In this document: piece after piece, positions 23,992 through 34,744 of the stretch | How positions within the stretch are numbered: position 1 is the first letter of the stretch | Layout: every line of letters begins with the position of its first letter | Assembly (NCBI GenBank): GCA_945860745.1 | Contig: CAMASH010000030.1 | Location: 1 to 38,260, forward strand | From: Chthoniobacter flavus | GTDB taxonomy: Bacteria > Verrucomicrobiota > Verrucomicrobiia > Chthoniobacterales > Terrimicrobiaceae | Direction: 5' to 3' | Length of the DNA stretch: 38,260 nt | Program-made: the position numbers and the translations under genes | Notes under the pieces: model-generated | Told to the model about the DNA's origin: nothing | Database searches by the model: none | Seen by the model: only the letters and a program-made list of their open reading frames with translations

Positions 23992-24747
23992 ATGCCCGGC
24001 GTCACTGACAGGAGCAGACCGAGCGGCGCAGATTCCGATCTGTCGGTGTTTCCCTACCCGATTTCGATGGCCTTTCAGCCGATCGTGAATGCGGCAGACC
24101 ATTCGGTCTATGGCTATGAAGCCCTGGTGCGGGGGGGGCGCGGGGAATCCGCCCCGTCGATTCTGACCTTGGTCAACGAGGCCAACAAATATGACTTCGA
24201 CCAGGCCTGCCGCGTGACGGCCATCCGGCAAGCAACCCATCTCGGCCTCAACGCGCGTCTCCATATCAATTTTCTGCCCAATGCGGTTTTTTCCACCCCG
24301 GCGCACATCCAGAGGACCCTCGACACCGCGCAGGCTTGCGGAATGCCCTGCACGTCGATCACTTTTGAAATCGTGGAGGGCGAATTGATCGAGGACATCC
24401 CACGTGTGCAGGATATGTTCGCCCAATATGCCGCCCTGGGTTTCCTCACGGCGCTGGACGATTTCGGCAAAGGCTATTCCGGGCTCAGTCTCCTTTCCGA
24501 GATCCAACCCGACATCGTGAAACTGGACATGAATCTCATCAAGGGCATCGACGGTGACCGTGTCCGGCAATCGATTGTCCGGGGCTTCGCCTCGGTTTGT
24601 GATGAGTTGAACATCCTCATTATCGCCGAGGGGGTTGAAACCGTGGATGAATCCCTCCGGTTGCTCGAGCATGGCATTCCCTTTCAGCAGGGATACCTGT
24701 TTGCCCGTCCGGGATTCGAGGCCCTGCCTCTGCCGGTTTTTCCTTGA
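23992..24747 (+). CDS. EAL-domain cyclic-di-GMP phosphodiesterase
   Basis: A 251-residue stand-alone EAL domain. All metal and catalytic residues can be placed: Glu43 (EALVRG), Asn93 (HINFLP), Glu126 (ITFEIVE), Asp156-Asp157 (LDDFGKGYSG), Lys177 (VKLDMN), Glu213 (AEGVET) and Gln233 (QQGYLFA). It should therefore be an active enzyme hydrolysing c-di-GMP to pGpG. There is no sensor or membrane domain, only ~25 extra N-terminal residues, so input must come from partners or expression. A GTG two codons upstream (23986) is an alternative start. The divergent arrangement with phosphofructokinase may be fortuitous. Confidence 0.92.
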   Translation: MPGVTDRSRPSGADSDLSVFPYPISMAFQPIVNAADHSVYGYEALVRGGRGESAPSILTLVNEANKYDFDQACRVTAIRQATHLGLNARLHINFLPNAVFSTPAHIQRTLDTAQACGMPCTSITFEIVEGELIEDIPRVQDMFAQYAALGFLTALDDFGKGYSGLSLLSEIQPDIVKLDMNLIKGIDGDRVRQSIVRGFASVCDELNILIIAEGVETVDESLRLLEHGIPFQQGYLFARPGFEALPLPVFP

Positions 24748-24774
24748 TCAACCCTGCGGGAAACCCGTCCGCCC

Positions 24775-25218
24775 CTAACCGACGTAGGGCAGAAGATTGC
24801 AACTGATCGCGCGGTCGATCGACAGATGCCCGCCGCCGATGAAGACCAGCGCAATCGCCGCCGCCATCAGCACAAGCGGATATTCCACCGCCTCAAACGT
24901 CGTCCCGCCGTGAATGTAAAACATCGCGCCGGCCATGATCACGAACACCCCCAGTCCGGCCAGCCGGGTCAGGAAGCCTAAAAAAAGCCCTGCCACCACG
25001 GCCAGCTCCACGACCACAAGCAGGGCCACCACGAGGTAGGGCAGATTCACCGCGCTGGTCCAGAGGGCCATTGTCTCCTGCCAGCCGTCGCCGCCGAACC
25101 AGCCGAAGGCCTTTTGCGAACCGTGGTAAAAAAACACCGCGCTCAGGGCCATCCGCAAAAAAAACGGTGCAAACGTCGGAGGCGTCGCGAGAAGGGAATA
25201 CACCGGATTGTTGGACAC
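24775..25218 (-). CDS. DoxX-family membrane protein
   Basis: A 147-residue integral membrane protein with four predicted helices (around LRMALSAVFFYHGSQKAFGW, LVVALLVVVELAVVAGLFLG, LGVFVIMAGAMFYI and PLVLMAAAIALVFIGGG). The first-helix F-YHG-x-K-AFGWFGG pattern is typical of the DoxX family, found in quinone- or thiol-linked oxidoreductase contexts; the role of single members is mostly unknown. The start is a GTG at 25216-25218. It converges with the EAL gene (27 bp apart) and is divergent from the CPBP protease. Confidence 0.87.
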   Translation of the reverse strand: MSNNPVYSLLATPPTFAPFFLRMALSAVFFYHGSQKAFGWFGGDGWQETMALWTSAVNLPYLVVALLVVVELAVVAGLFLGFLTRLAGLGVFVIMAGAMFYIHGGTTFEAVEYPLVLMAAAIALVFIGGGHLSIDRAISCNLLPYVG

Positions 25219-25300
25219 GCGCGGACGCTAGCAAACCCCCCGCACATCCGAAAAGCAAAAGTGTCGCCTCCATGCGTCCGATCCCATTAGCATCGCCCCG

Positions 25301-25981
25301 GTGAAGAACAAAGCATTCCTGGCGCACGTCCTGCCTTTCGCGGTTTTCCTCGGGTTTCTCATGCTCGATTCCTTCGTCGCGACGATCTTTCAGAACAGCG
25401 GCGTGCTCCTGCTCACCATGCCGAAATACTGGATCTACCCGCTCCAGACCCTCGTTTGCGGCGGGCTGGTCCTCTCCTTTTGGAAACACTACGACTTCGG
25501 TTCCGTGCGGGCCTGGCCGATTGGGGTTCTGGCCGGCATTGTCGCCCTCGTGCTGTGGGTCAGCCCGCAGGCGTTTTTCGGATTCGCGCCGCGGACCGAG
25601 GGATTCAACCCCGACCTCTTCGCCGCCGATCCCACCATCTATTGGCTCAACCTCATCAGCCGTTTCGCCCGCATGGTCATCGTGGTCGCCTTAATCGAGG
25701 AGATCTTCTGGCGCGGGTTGGTTATGCGGTACCTCATCAATGAGGATTTTCAGAAAGTCCCCTTCGGGGCCTACAGCGCGTTGTCATTTTTCGGAGTCGC
25801 CGTGCTCTTCATGCTCGAGCACGGCACCGTCGATTACCCCGCCGCCTTTCTCACCGGACTGATCTACAACGGCGTGGCGGTGAAAACCAAAAGCCTCTGG
25901 GCCTGTGTGGTGGCACACGGCGTGACGAACTTCGGCCTCGGCCTCTACACCCTGGCCACGAAACAGTGGGGATTCTGGTAG
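25301..25981 (+). CDS. CPBP (CAAX-like) intramembrane protease, PEP-CTERM-associated type
   Basis: A 226-residue polytopic membrane protein with the CPBP metalloprotease motifs in order: IEEIFWRG (EExxxR), FMLEH (FxxxH) and VVAHGVTN (HxxxN/D). About six to eight hydrophobic segments surround them. Length and motif spacing fit the CAAX prenyl protease-related group found in genomes encoding PEP-CTERM proteins, which matches the two PEP-CTERM proteins in this window; a role in surface-protein processing is an inference. The start is a GTG at 25301. It ends one base before the nadE start, so the two are probably co-transcribed. Confidence 0.88.
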   Translation: MKNKAFLAHVLPFAVFLGFLMLDSFVATIFQNSGVLLLTMPKYWIYPLQTLVCGGLVLSFWKHYDFGSVRAWPIGVLAGIVALVLWVSPQAFFGFAPRTEGFNPDLFAADPTIYWLNLISRFARMVIVVALIEEIFWRGLVMRYLINEDFQKVPFGAYSALSFFGVAVLFMLEHGTVDYPAAFLTGLIYNGVAVKTKSLWACVVAHGVTNFGLGLYTLATKQWGFW

Positions 25982-25982
25982 C

Positions 25983-27605
<1,623 letters not shown>

Positions 27606-27699
27606 GCGGCCCCTACCGGCCCAGGGCAAACGCAATATTCTCTGAGGGAGCTGTAAATAAATAAAGGTGGCAAGATGGCGCAGGAGTTTTGGCCTCTGG
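27606..27699. other. Spacer after nadE
   Basis: Non-coding. It contains a TAAATAAATAAAGG tract. TTTTGGCCTCTGGC (about 27685-27698) is repeated in inverse orientation near 27901-27914, so it may form the left arm of the following repeat. Confidence 0.45.
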
Positions 27700-27957
27700 C
27701 CAGGCGCGACGAAGGAGCAGAGCCCAAGCACTCTGTGACTGAGACCATCTCTCTCATTTGTTTGGATCATTGGCTGGAAGCCAATGCCACGTGGCATCGG
27801 CATCCTGCCGATGTTCTGAGTCCATTTATTTGGCAGAGATGGTATGAGACTCGACGAAGGAGAGAGCCAGGGTGCACGGGGGATAAGCAACGCCGCCAGA
27901 GGCCAAAAGAACAAGCGAGGTTGCTCCCTTTATTTATTTCCAGCGACTAAGGGAGGG
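27700..27957. repeat. Dispersed repeat, copy 2 (interrupted)
   Basis: Second copy of the sequence at 1-147. Relative to copy 1 it carries a 100-bp insertion plus a 5-bp duplication and an extra TTTA unit near the end. Sequence on either side of the insertion is nearly identical to copy 1. Confidence 0.85.
27745..27844. mobile_element. 100-bp non-autonomous palindromic insertion with 5-bp target duplication
   Basis: Comparison with copy 1 of the host repeat shows exactly where this piece entered: TGAGA is present once at the empty site and twice here (27740-27744 and 27845-27849). The insert ends in the inverted repeat ACCATCTCT...AGAGATGGT. It contains three internal palindromes: ATTGGCT-GGA-AGCCAAT, ATGCCACGTGGCAT and CATCGGCA-TCC-TGCCGATG. 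It has no coding capacity, so it is MITE-like or REP-like and must be moved in trans. Confidence 0.85.
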
Positions 27958-28030
27958 ACGCGGGCCCTCGCGTTCGTCGAAAGAAACCGACGAGCCGACG
28001 ACCGTTCGTCGTTCGCGTTCTGAGAATGCC

Positions 28031-28453
28031 GTGCGCTTGTTTTACGAATTTTACGCCACGCTCTCCGCCGACCGGCGCCACGAGCAGGCGCGGCAGGTGC
28101 TCGCGCTGCGGAAACGGGCCGAGGTGGCGCTGTTCGTCTCGGTGCAGAATCTCGCCGAGACAAATCCCCATCTTACCGGACCAAAAAATCAGCCCCCGGA
28201 CAGCCCGGAGCTCGCCCGCGACAAGATCCAGTCGCTCGCGCGTTTGCGCGGCCTGACCGTGCTGCCACTCACGCTCGGGACCGCCTTTCTTGCCCTCGAC
28301 TTGTGCGTGGCCGGGAGGGTGACCCGGCAAGGGTATTTCGATCGCCAACTCGCGGCGCTGATGATTCGGGAAACCATCCCGGTGATTCTCACGGAAAATG
28401 TGACCGACTTTGCCGCCATTGAGGGCATAACGCCGGTCAACCCCTTTGCGTAA
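28031..28453 (+). CDS. PIN-domain protein, first catalytic Asp missing
   Basis: About 140 residues with PIN-domain features: a helix RRHEQARQVLALRKRAEV, FVSVQNLAETN with the conserved Glu, a later YFDRQLAALM Asp, and VILTENVTDFAAI with the last acidic cluster, ending close to GITPVNPF. PIN domains are metal-dependent ribonucleases, often VapC-type toxins. The usual N-terminal DTN motif is not there: the strand reads LFYEFYATLS, with Glu at or near the first Asp position and a few residues apparently lost. The start is a GTG at 28031. No antitoxin gene is seen upstream; the dispersed repeat ends about 70 bp before it. It may be an inactive remnant. Confidence 0.7.
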   Translation: MRLFYEFYATLSADRRHEQARQVLALRKRAEVALFVSVQNLAETNPHLTGPKNQPPDSPELARDKIQSLARLRGLTVLPLTLGTAFLALDLCVAGRVTRQGYFDRQLAALMIRETIPVILTENVTDFAAIEGITPVNPFA

Positions 28454-28551
28454 GGCAGCCATGCCCGCAGCCAGAAAAAATAGAAGGGTCCCAAGGACGT
28501 TGCCGGGACGCGTCCGCCCCCCTCTGTAGCGCCGGTCTGCGGCCGTCGGTG

Positions 28552-28613
28552 AAAATCCCTCTTCGGTCCCGCTTCCGGTGTTGCAGTCCCGGAAGGGGGA
28601 TTTTAATTTTTTT
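28552..28613 (+). terminator. Hairpin with T-run after the PIN gene
   Basis: AAAATCCC-T-CTTC pairs with GAAG-G-GGGATTTT (28552-28604), followed by AATTTTTTT to 28613. It fits an intrinsic terminator for rightward transcription through the PIN gene. On the other strand it lies just past the end of the DUF4159 gene but lacks a T-run there. Confidence 0.65.
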
Positions 28614-28651
28614 CTCCAAGTTCGGAGTTCGGGTTAAACCTTCTCCCCCCC

Positions 28652-29941
28652 CTACAACGTGGCTCCGGAGGGAGCCGTGCGCACCTTGCTCTCCCACCTG
28701 GTCAGCAGATGGATCACCACATTGGTGCCGAACTTGAAGGAAGTGGCAAGCGATTCCGGATTGATGTTCCGAATGTAAACATCACGATTGCCGTAGAGGA
28801 TGTCGTTGATGGCCACAAATTGTCCGCGCTCGTTTCTGCGGGTATCAATCTGTCCCTGGTGGTTGAGACCGATCTGCCACATGTCCCCGTAATCGTTCGA
28901 GGTATAGAGAATCGCAATCTCCCCGTAGATTTTCAGCGCAAGCACGGGATCCTTGTAATAGTTCAGGCCCGGGGGAACCTCCTTGACTTCCGAAAAGTAG
29001 GTCTGGGTGAAGATGGGATGATTGAGGGGCAGGGGCTCGAATTCCTTGTCCACATCGGGAATGACCCGCTTCATCTCGCGCCGGAAGGCGATGTCAAACC
29101 GCGAGCGCAGACCGGGCAAAGAGGCGTCACCCCAAATGCAGCCGCCCATGCGCACGTATTTTTGCAGGTTGGCGACCTCCGTTTCCGTCAGCTTGAAATC
29201 CCTCGTTCCGGTCAGAAAAATGAAGGGCGGCTTGATTTTAAAAATCTCGTCGCTGTCGAGTTTGATGGCCTGGACGTTTTTGTAGTTCGTTTTAATTTTG
29301 TCCTTCGACCACGCGCTCATGAGATAGAGCAAATTCGGCAGACTGCCGGTTTCGATTTTGTTTTGCACCACACGCACGGTGGAGTTCCAGTTGCCGCCCT
29401 GATATTGGCCGATGTAGGCGGTGAACTCAAACTCGCGCGAGCGGACTCCTGTGCCGCTCCCCTGTCCCTTGCCCCATCCGCCCGTGAAGCCTTTGATGGC
29501 GGAGGCTGTTCCCACGCTCATTCCCTCCGCTCCCATGGTCGGGGACGGGGGGGCCGCCGATGCCGCCGGGGGCGCCGTGGGAGCCGTGGTTGTCGGGGCC
29601 ACAATAGCCTGACTCATCGAGAAATTCAGCGGGTTCGCCGCCGTGGTGGTGATCGTGCTGACGGAAGAACTCGTCGGGGGAGTCACCGTGGCAGGATTGA
29701 AGGTCGTCTGTTGGGGCGGGGCCTGTTGCGGTTGCGGCGGAGTGTTTGGATCCGAGGCATCGACGAAGCTGTCGCCGCTGCCCCCTTCGAAGTCCGGCGG
29801 CTCCTTGACCGCCTGGAAGAGCACGGTTCCTCCGAAGATCGCCACGAGAATGGCGTGCAGCGCAAAGGAAATGGTGAAGTCCCGCGAGTTGCTGAATTTG
29901 TCGATCAGCTTCTGCAGGAACGGGGGAAGCTCATTGGCCAT
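28652..29941 (-). CDS. DUF4159-family membrane-anchored protein
   Basis: A 429-residue protein. An N-terminal cytoplasmic stretch precedes one membrane helix (FALHAILVAIFGGTVLF, about 26-45), then a long Pro/Thr/Ala/Gln linker (about 48-165) as in TonB-like energy-coupling proteins. The C-terminal ~250 residues form a DUF4159 domain: EFEFTAYIGQYQGGNWN, PFIFLTGTRDFKLTETEV, LQKYVRMGGCIWGDAS, FRREMKRVIPD, and IAILYTSNDYGDMW. The last domain resembles class I glutamine-amidotransferase-like folds, and its function is unknown. The topology suggests a periplasmic C-terminal domain. The ATG at 29941 is well defined. Confidence 0.82.
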   Translation of the reverse strand: MANELPPFLQKLIDKFSNSRDFTISFALHAILVAIFGGTVLFQAVKEPPDFEGGSGDSFVDASDPNTPPQPQQAPPQQTTFNPATVTPPTSSSVSTITTTAANPLNFSMSQAIVAPTTTAPTAPPAASAAPPSPTMGAEGMSVGTASAIKGFTGGWGKGQGSGTGVRSREFEFTAYIGQYQGGNWNSTVRVVQNKIETGSLPNLLYLMSAWSKDKIKTNYKNVQAIKLDSDEIFKIKPPFIFLTGTRDFKLTETEVANLQKYVRMGGCIWGDASLPGLRSRFDIAFRREMKRVIPDVDKEFEPLPLNHPIFTQTYFSEVKEVPPGLNYYKDPVLALKIYGEIAILYTSNDYGDMWQIGLNHQGQIDTRRNERGQFVAINDILYGNRDVYIRNINPESLATSFKFGTNVVIHLLTRWESKVRTAPSGATL

Positions 29942-30001
29942 GGCAGGAACTTACGCTACTCGGGAAAGGGTTTTCAAGAATTCTTCCCGCGAATCGCGGG
30001 C

Positions 30002-30036
30002 AAAAAAAACAGCCGGGCCCTTGCGGACCCGGCTGT
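30002..30036 (-). terminator. Intrinsic terminator of groEL
   Basis: A perfect 9-bp stem, ACAGCCGGG and CCCGGCTGT (30009-30036), is followed on the leftward strand by eight T residues (A-run at 30002-30009). It lies 38 bp past the groEL stop codon. Confidence 0.92.
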
Positions 30037-30073
30037 CTGTTTGAGTTTTCGCTTTGAGCGTGAGAGGCCGGAC

Positions 30074-31750
<1,677 letters not shown>

Positions 31751-32047
31751 TTAGCCGAGGATGCCGAGGATGTCGTCCTCACGCATGATCAGATAGGTTT
31801 CGCCGTCGATTTTGACTTCGGTTCCGCCGTATTTGGAAATGAGGACTTTGTCCCCTTTTTTCACGGTGAACTCGATGAGTTTGCCTTCTTCATCGCGCTT
31901 GCCCGTTCCGAGAGCGACGACTTTGCCCTCCTGGGGCTTTTCCTTGGCGGTATCGGGAATGATGATTCCGCCTTTTTTGACTTCCTTCTCTTCGATCGCT
32001 TGCACGAGCACGCGGTCGCCGAGAGGCTTGATGTTTACGCTGGCCAT
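31751..32047 (-). CDS. groES: Co-chaperonin GroES
   Basis: A 98-residue co-chaperonin: [20 protein letters not shown] opens the fold, the mobile loop [16 protein letters not shown] binds GroEL, and it closes with [27 protein letters not shown] lies upstream of the ATG, with somewhat long spacing. It sits 85 bp after dnaK and before groEL, forming a leftward dnaK-groES-groEL cluster. Confidence 0.97.
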   Translation of the reverse strand: MASVNIKPLGDRVLVQAIEEKEVKKGGIIIPDTAKEKPQEGKVVALGTGKRDEEGKLIEFTVKKGDKVLISKYGGTEVKIDGETYLIMREDDILGILG

Positions 32048-32095
32048 AATGTGGCTGTTTCTCCTTTGGTTGGGTTGTTTTGTTTTTTAACAAGC

Positions 32096-32116
32096 CCCGG
32101 CTCCGAAGGAACCGGG
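32096..32116 (-). terminator. Hairpin after dnaK
   Basis: CCCGGTTCC and GGAGCCGGG (leftward strand) form a 9-bp stem with a TTC loop. There is no immediate T-run, so it may attenuate or process the dnaK-groES transcript rather than end it completely. Confidence 0.45.
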
Positions 32117-32132
32117 ACGGTTTGCTAAAGGG

Positions 32133-34067
32133 TCAGTTTTTCTTTTTGTCCTCGTCCACCATCTCGAACTCGGCGTCCACGACGTCGGCGTCCTTCTTGG
32201 CCGCGGGCGGCGGCTCGGCCGCATCCGCCCCGGGCTGTGGTCCAGCCTGGGATTCGGCGGCCTTTTTGTAAAGCTCGGCGCTGGCTTCCTGGAACTTGGT
32301 CTGCAGGTCGTCGAAGGCCACCTTGAGGGCGTCGTTGTCGCTGCCTTTGAGGCATTCGCGCACCTTGGTCACGGCATCCTCAATGGTCTTTTTCTGCGCA
32401 CCATCGAACTTATCGCCTAGATCCTTGAGTTGCTTCTCGGACTGATAGGCGAGGTTGTCGGCGTTGTTGCGCAGCTCGATGGATTCCTTGGCCTTGCGGT
32501 CCTCCTCCGCATGGCTCTCGGCCTCTTTCTGCATCTTATCCACCTCTTCCTTGGTCAATCCACTTGATCCCGTGATGGAAATTTTCTGCTCCTTGCCGGT
32601 GCCAAGGTCTTTGGCGGAAACGTTGAGAATGCCGTTGGCGTCAATATCGAAGGTCACCTCGATCTGCGGAGTGCCGCGCGGGGCGGGCGGGATGCCGTCG
32701 AGATGGAAGGTGCCGAGTTGTTTATTGTCGCGGCTGAGCGGACGCTCGCCCTGGAGCACCTTGATTTCCACACCGGGTTGGCTGTCGCTGTAGGTCGAGA
32801 AAATCTGTGACTTCCGGCTCGGGATGGTGGTGTTGCGCGGGAGAATGGCTGTGGCGATGCCGCCGGCGGTTTCGATCGCCAGCGAAAGCGGGGTCACGTC
32901 GAGCAGGAGCACATCCTTCACGTCACCCTTGAGCACGCCTCCTTGAATGCCGGCACCGATGGCGACGACCTCATCCGGGTTCACGCCTTTGTGCGGCTCT
33001 TTGCCAACGAGAGCACGGGCCGTTTCGATCACCTTGGGCATACGGGTCATGCCGCCGACGAGAACGAGTTCGTCAATTGTGCTGGCACTCCACTTCGCGT
33101 CGCCCAGACAATCCTTGACCGGCTTGATCGTGCGCTCAAAGAGGTCATCGGTCAGCTGTTCGAGCTTGGCCCGGGTCAGCTTTTTCTGAATATGTTTCGG
33201 GCCGCTCGCATCCGCCGTCACGAAGGGCAGGTTGATTTCGTATTCCTGCGTTGAGGAAAGCGCGATCTTGGCTTTTTCGGATTCTTCTTTGATGCGCTGC
33301 ACCGCGTCGGGCTGCTGGGAAAGATCAATCCCGGTGTCCTTCTTGAACTCGTCAATGATCCAATCCATCAGACGATTGTCCCAGTCATCACCACCGAGGT
33401 GGGTGTCACCATTGGTGGCCGCAACCTGGAAAACGCCATCGCCGATTTCCAACGCGGAAATATCGAACGTGCCGCCGCCCAAGTCGTAGACGGCGATTTT
33501 TTCATCGGCTTTTTTGTCGAGCCCGTAAGCCAGCGAAGCCGCGGTCGGCTCGTTGATGATGCGCAGGACTTCCAGACCCGCGATCTTGCCCGCGTCCTTG
33601 GTCGCGTTGCGCTGGGAGTCGTTGAAATAGGCCGGCACGGTGATCACCGCCTGGGTGATTTTTTCGCCCAGCTTGGCCTCGGCGTCGGACTTGAGCTTGG
33701 CCAGAATCATGGCCGAAACTTCCGGCGGGCTGAAGCGCTTTTTCTCGCCGCCAACCTCGACTTCAATATGGGCGTCGCCATTGGAAGCCTCGACGACTTT
33801 GTAGGGAACGCGTTTGAGTTCGGACTGAACCTCGGAAAACTTGCGGCCCATGAAGCGCTTGACCGAAAAAACCGTATTCTGCGGATTGGTGATGGCCTGG
33901 CGCTTGGCCGCCTGCCCGACGATGCGCTCGCCGCTCTTGGTGAACGCCACGACGGACGGCGTGGTGCGCGCGCCTTCGGAGTTTTCCAAGACAACCGGCT
34001 CGCCGCCTTCCATCACGGCCATGCAGGAATTCGTCGTGCCCAAATCAATACCTAAAATCTTTGACAT
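32133..34067 (-). CDS. dnaK: Hsp70 chaperone DnaK
   Basis: A 644-residue Hsp70. ATPase-domain signatures: [53 protein letters not shown] and [12 protein letters not shown]. The substrate-binding domain follows ([35 protein letters not shown]), with a helical lid and the acidic-lysine tail [10 protein letters not shown]. The ATG at 34067 is chosen because [12 protein letters not shown] is the family start; the frame extends ten codons further upstream without similarity. No CIRCE (TTAGCACTC-N9-GAGTGCTAA) site is visible upstream. It is the first gene of the chaperone cluster; no dnaJ or grpE is in the window. Confidence 0.98.
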   Translation of the reverse strand: MSKILGIDLGTTNSCMAVMEGGEPVVLENSEGARTTPSVVAFTKSGERIVGQAAKRQAITNPQNTVFSVKRFMGRKFSEVQSELKRVPYKVVEASNGDAHIEVEVGGEKKRFSPPEVSAMILAKLKSDAEAKLGEKITQAVITVPAYFNDSQRNATKDAGKIAGLEVLRIINEPTAASLAYGLDKKADEKIAVYDLGGGTFDISALEIGDGVFQVAATNGDTHLGGDDWDNRLMDWIIDEFKKDTGIDLSQQPDAVQRIKEESEKAKIALSSTQEYEINLPFVTADASGPKHIQKKLTRAKLEQLTDDLFERTIKPVKDCLGDAKWSASTIDELVLVGGMTRMPKVIETARALVGKEPHKGVNPDEVVAIGAGIQGGVLKGDVKDVLLLDVTPLSLAIETAGGIATAILPRNTTIPSRKSQIFSTYSDSQPGVEIKVLQGERPLSRDNKQLGTFHLDGIPPAPRGTPQIEVTFDIDANGILNVSAKDLGTGKEQKISITGSSGLTKEEVDKMQKEAESHAEEDRKAKESIELRNNADNLAYQSEKQLKDLGDKFDGAQKKTIEDAVTKVRECLKGSDNDALKVAFDDLQTKFQEASAELYKKAAESQAGPQPGADAAEPPPAAKKDADVVDAEFEMVDEDKKKN

Positions 34068-34293
34068 ATTCTTTAGAGTTCGCCCTCCATTAAGCACAAT
34101 CCGTTCCGGATTTTCGAATAACTCGTATCTAGCTTATAATGAACAAGATAAAGCGTGACGCGATCCTTGCCACGTTTTCAATCCGCGCAACATTGGCACA
34201 CATTTTAATGCGCTGACGCGCCACATGCGCTATTTTGGCGCACTTTGACGCAAGCCTGCGAGGCCGAGAGCAAATCGCGGTCCTGCCACATTC
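34068..34293 (-). promoter_or_regulatory. dnaK upstream region
   Basis: A 226-bp non-coding region that must hold the promoter of the leftward dnaK-groES-groEL cluster. A TATAAG (leftward strand, near 34134) could be a -10 box. Further upstream, GCGC motifs recur, including the inverted pair TGCGC...GCGCA at 34226-34242. No CIRCE or clear sigma-32 promoter was recognised. Confidence 0.4.
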
Positions 34294-34580
34294 TTACCGT
34301 CTCCCATTAGAGCCCTGAGGCCTCTCACCGGATAAACTTTCCAAAAAATTCTCGAGGCGATTTCGAATGGAGCGCTTCCCCATGCCGCTCTTGCGGTGTC
34401 GCCCTTTCGCCCCGGCGTCATCTTTGCTCCCACAAGCTTCGTCGTAAACGCGATGAAAAAGGCCTCCGGCACTTCGTCCAAGGCACGGCGCCCTCCTTGT
34501 GTTGTGCGAAACGCCGCTTCAGATCAGATGTCGGACCCGTGGAAAACTGACCGCCCAAGTCGCTCAAGAGAACATCGGGC
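34294..34580 (-). pseudogene. GIY-YIG endonuclease remnant
   Basis: Reading leftward, one frame gives VLLSDLGGQFSTGPTSDLKR and RFAQHKEGAVPWTKCRRPF, the core of small UvrC-like GIY-YIG proteins. The second signature is changed from Y(I/T)G to STG, and the N-terminal GIY/YVY strand is lost. Shortly afterwards, in another frame, EACGSKDDAG then KSGMGKRSIRNRLENFLESL continues the family's C-terminal part to the stop at 34294-34296. The frame breaks and motif loss make this a pseudogene. Confidence 0.7.
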
Positions 34581-34706
34581 CTGCCCTCGAGGCTATTGAC
34601 CCCCGTTTGAGGCGGCCCGCCTCTCATGGGGCCACTTCACCAGGACCACCGGCAGGTCCGGCTTCGATGCCAAAGGAGCGGCTGGGTTTCTCAAATAAAA
34701 GTCCGA

Positions 34707-34719
34707 CCCGCTTCGCGGG
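34707..34719 (-). terminator. Possible terminator after the SUMF1-like gene
   Basis: CCCGC-TTC-GCGGG forms a short stem. On the leftward strand it is followed by TCGGACTTTTATTT. It lies 26 bp past the stop codon of the formylglycine-generating-enzyme-like gene. Confidence 0.4.
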
Positions 34720-34744
34720 GAATAAAGGGGAAAAGAGAGAAAGG

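Noticed and set aside
27745-27844. CRISPR-like array or small RNA gene
   Set aside because: There is no periodic spacer structure. The palindromes and target duplication fit a small insertion better.
34068-34140. CIRCE operator before dnaK
   Set aside because: The nine-base inverted repeat TTAGCACTC...GAGTGCTAA could not be found; TTAAGCACAA near 34091 is only a partial resemblance without its partner arm.
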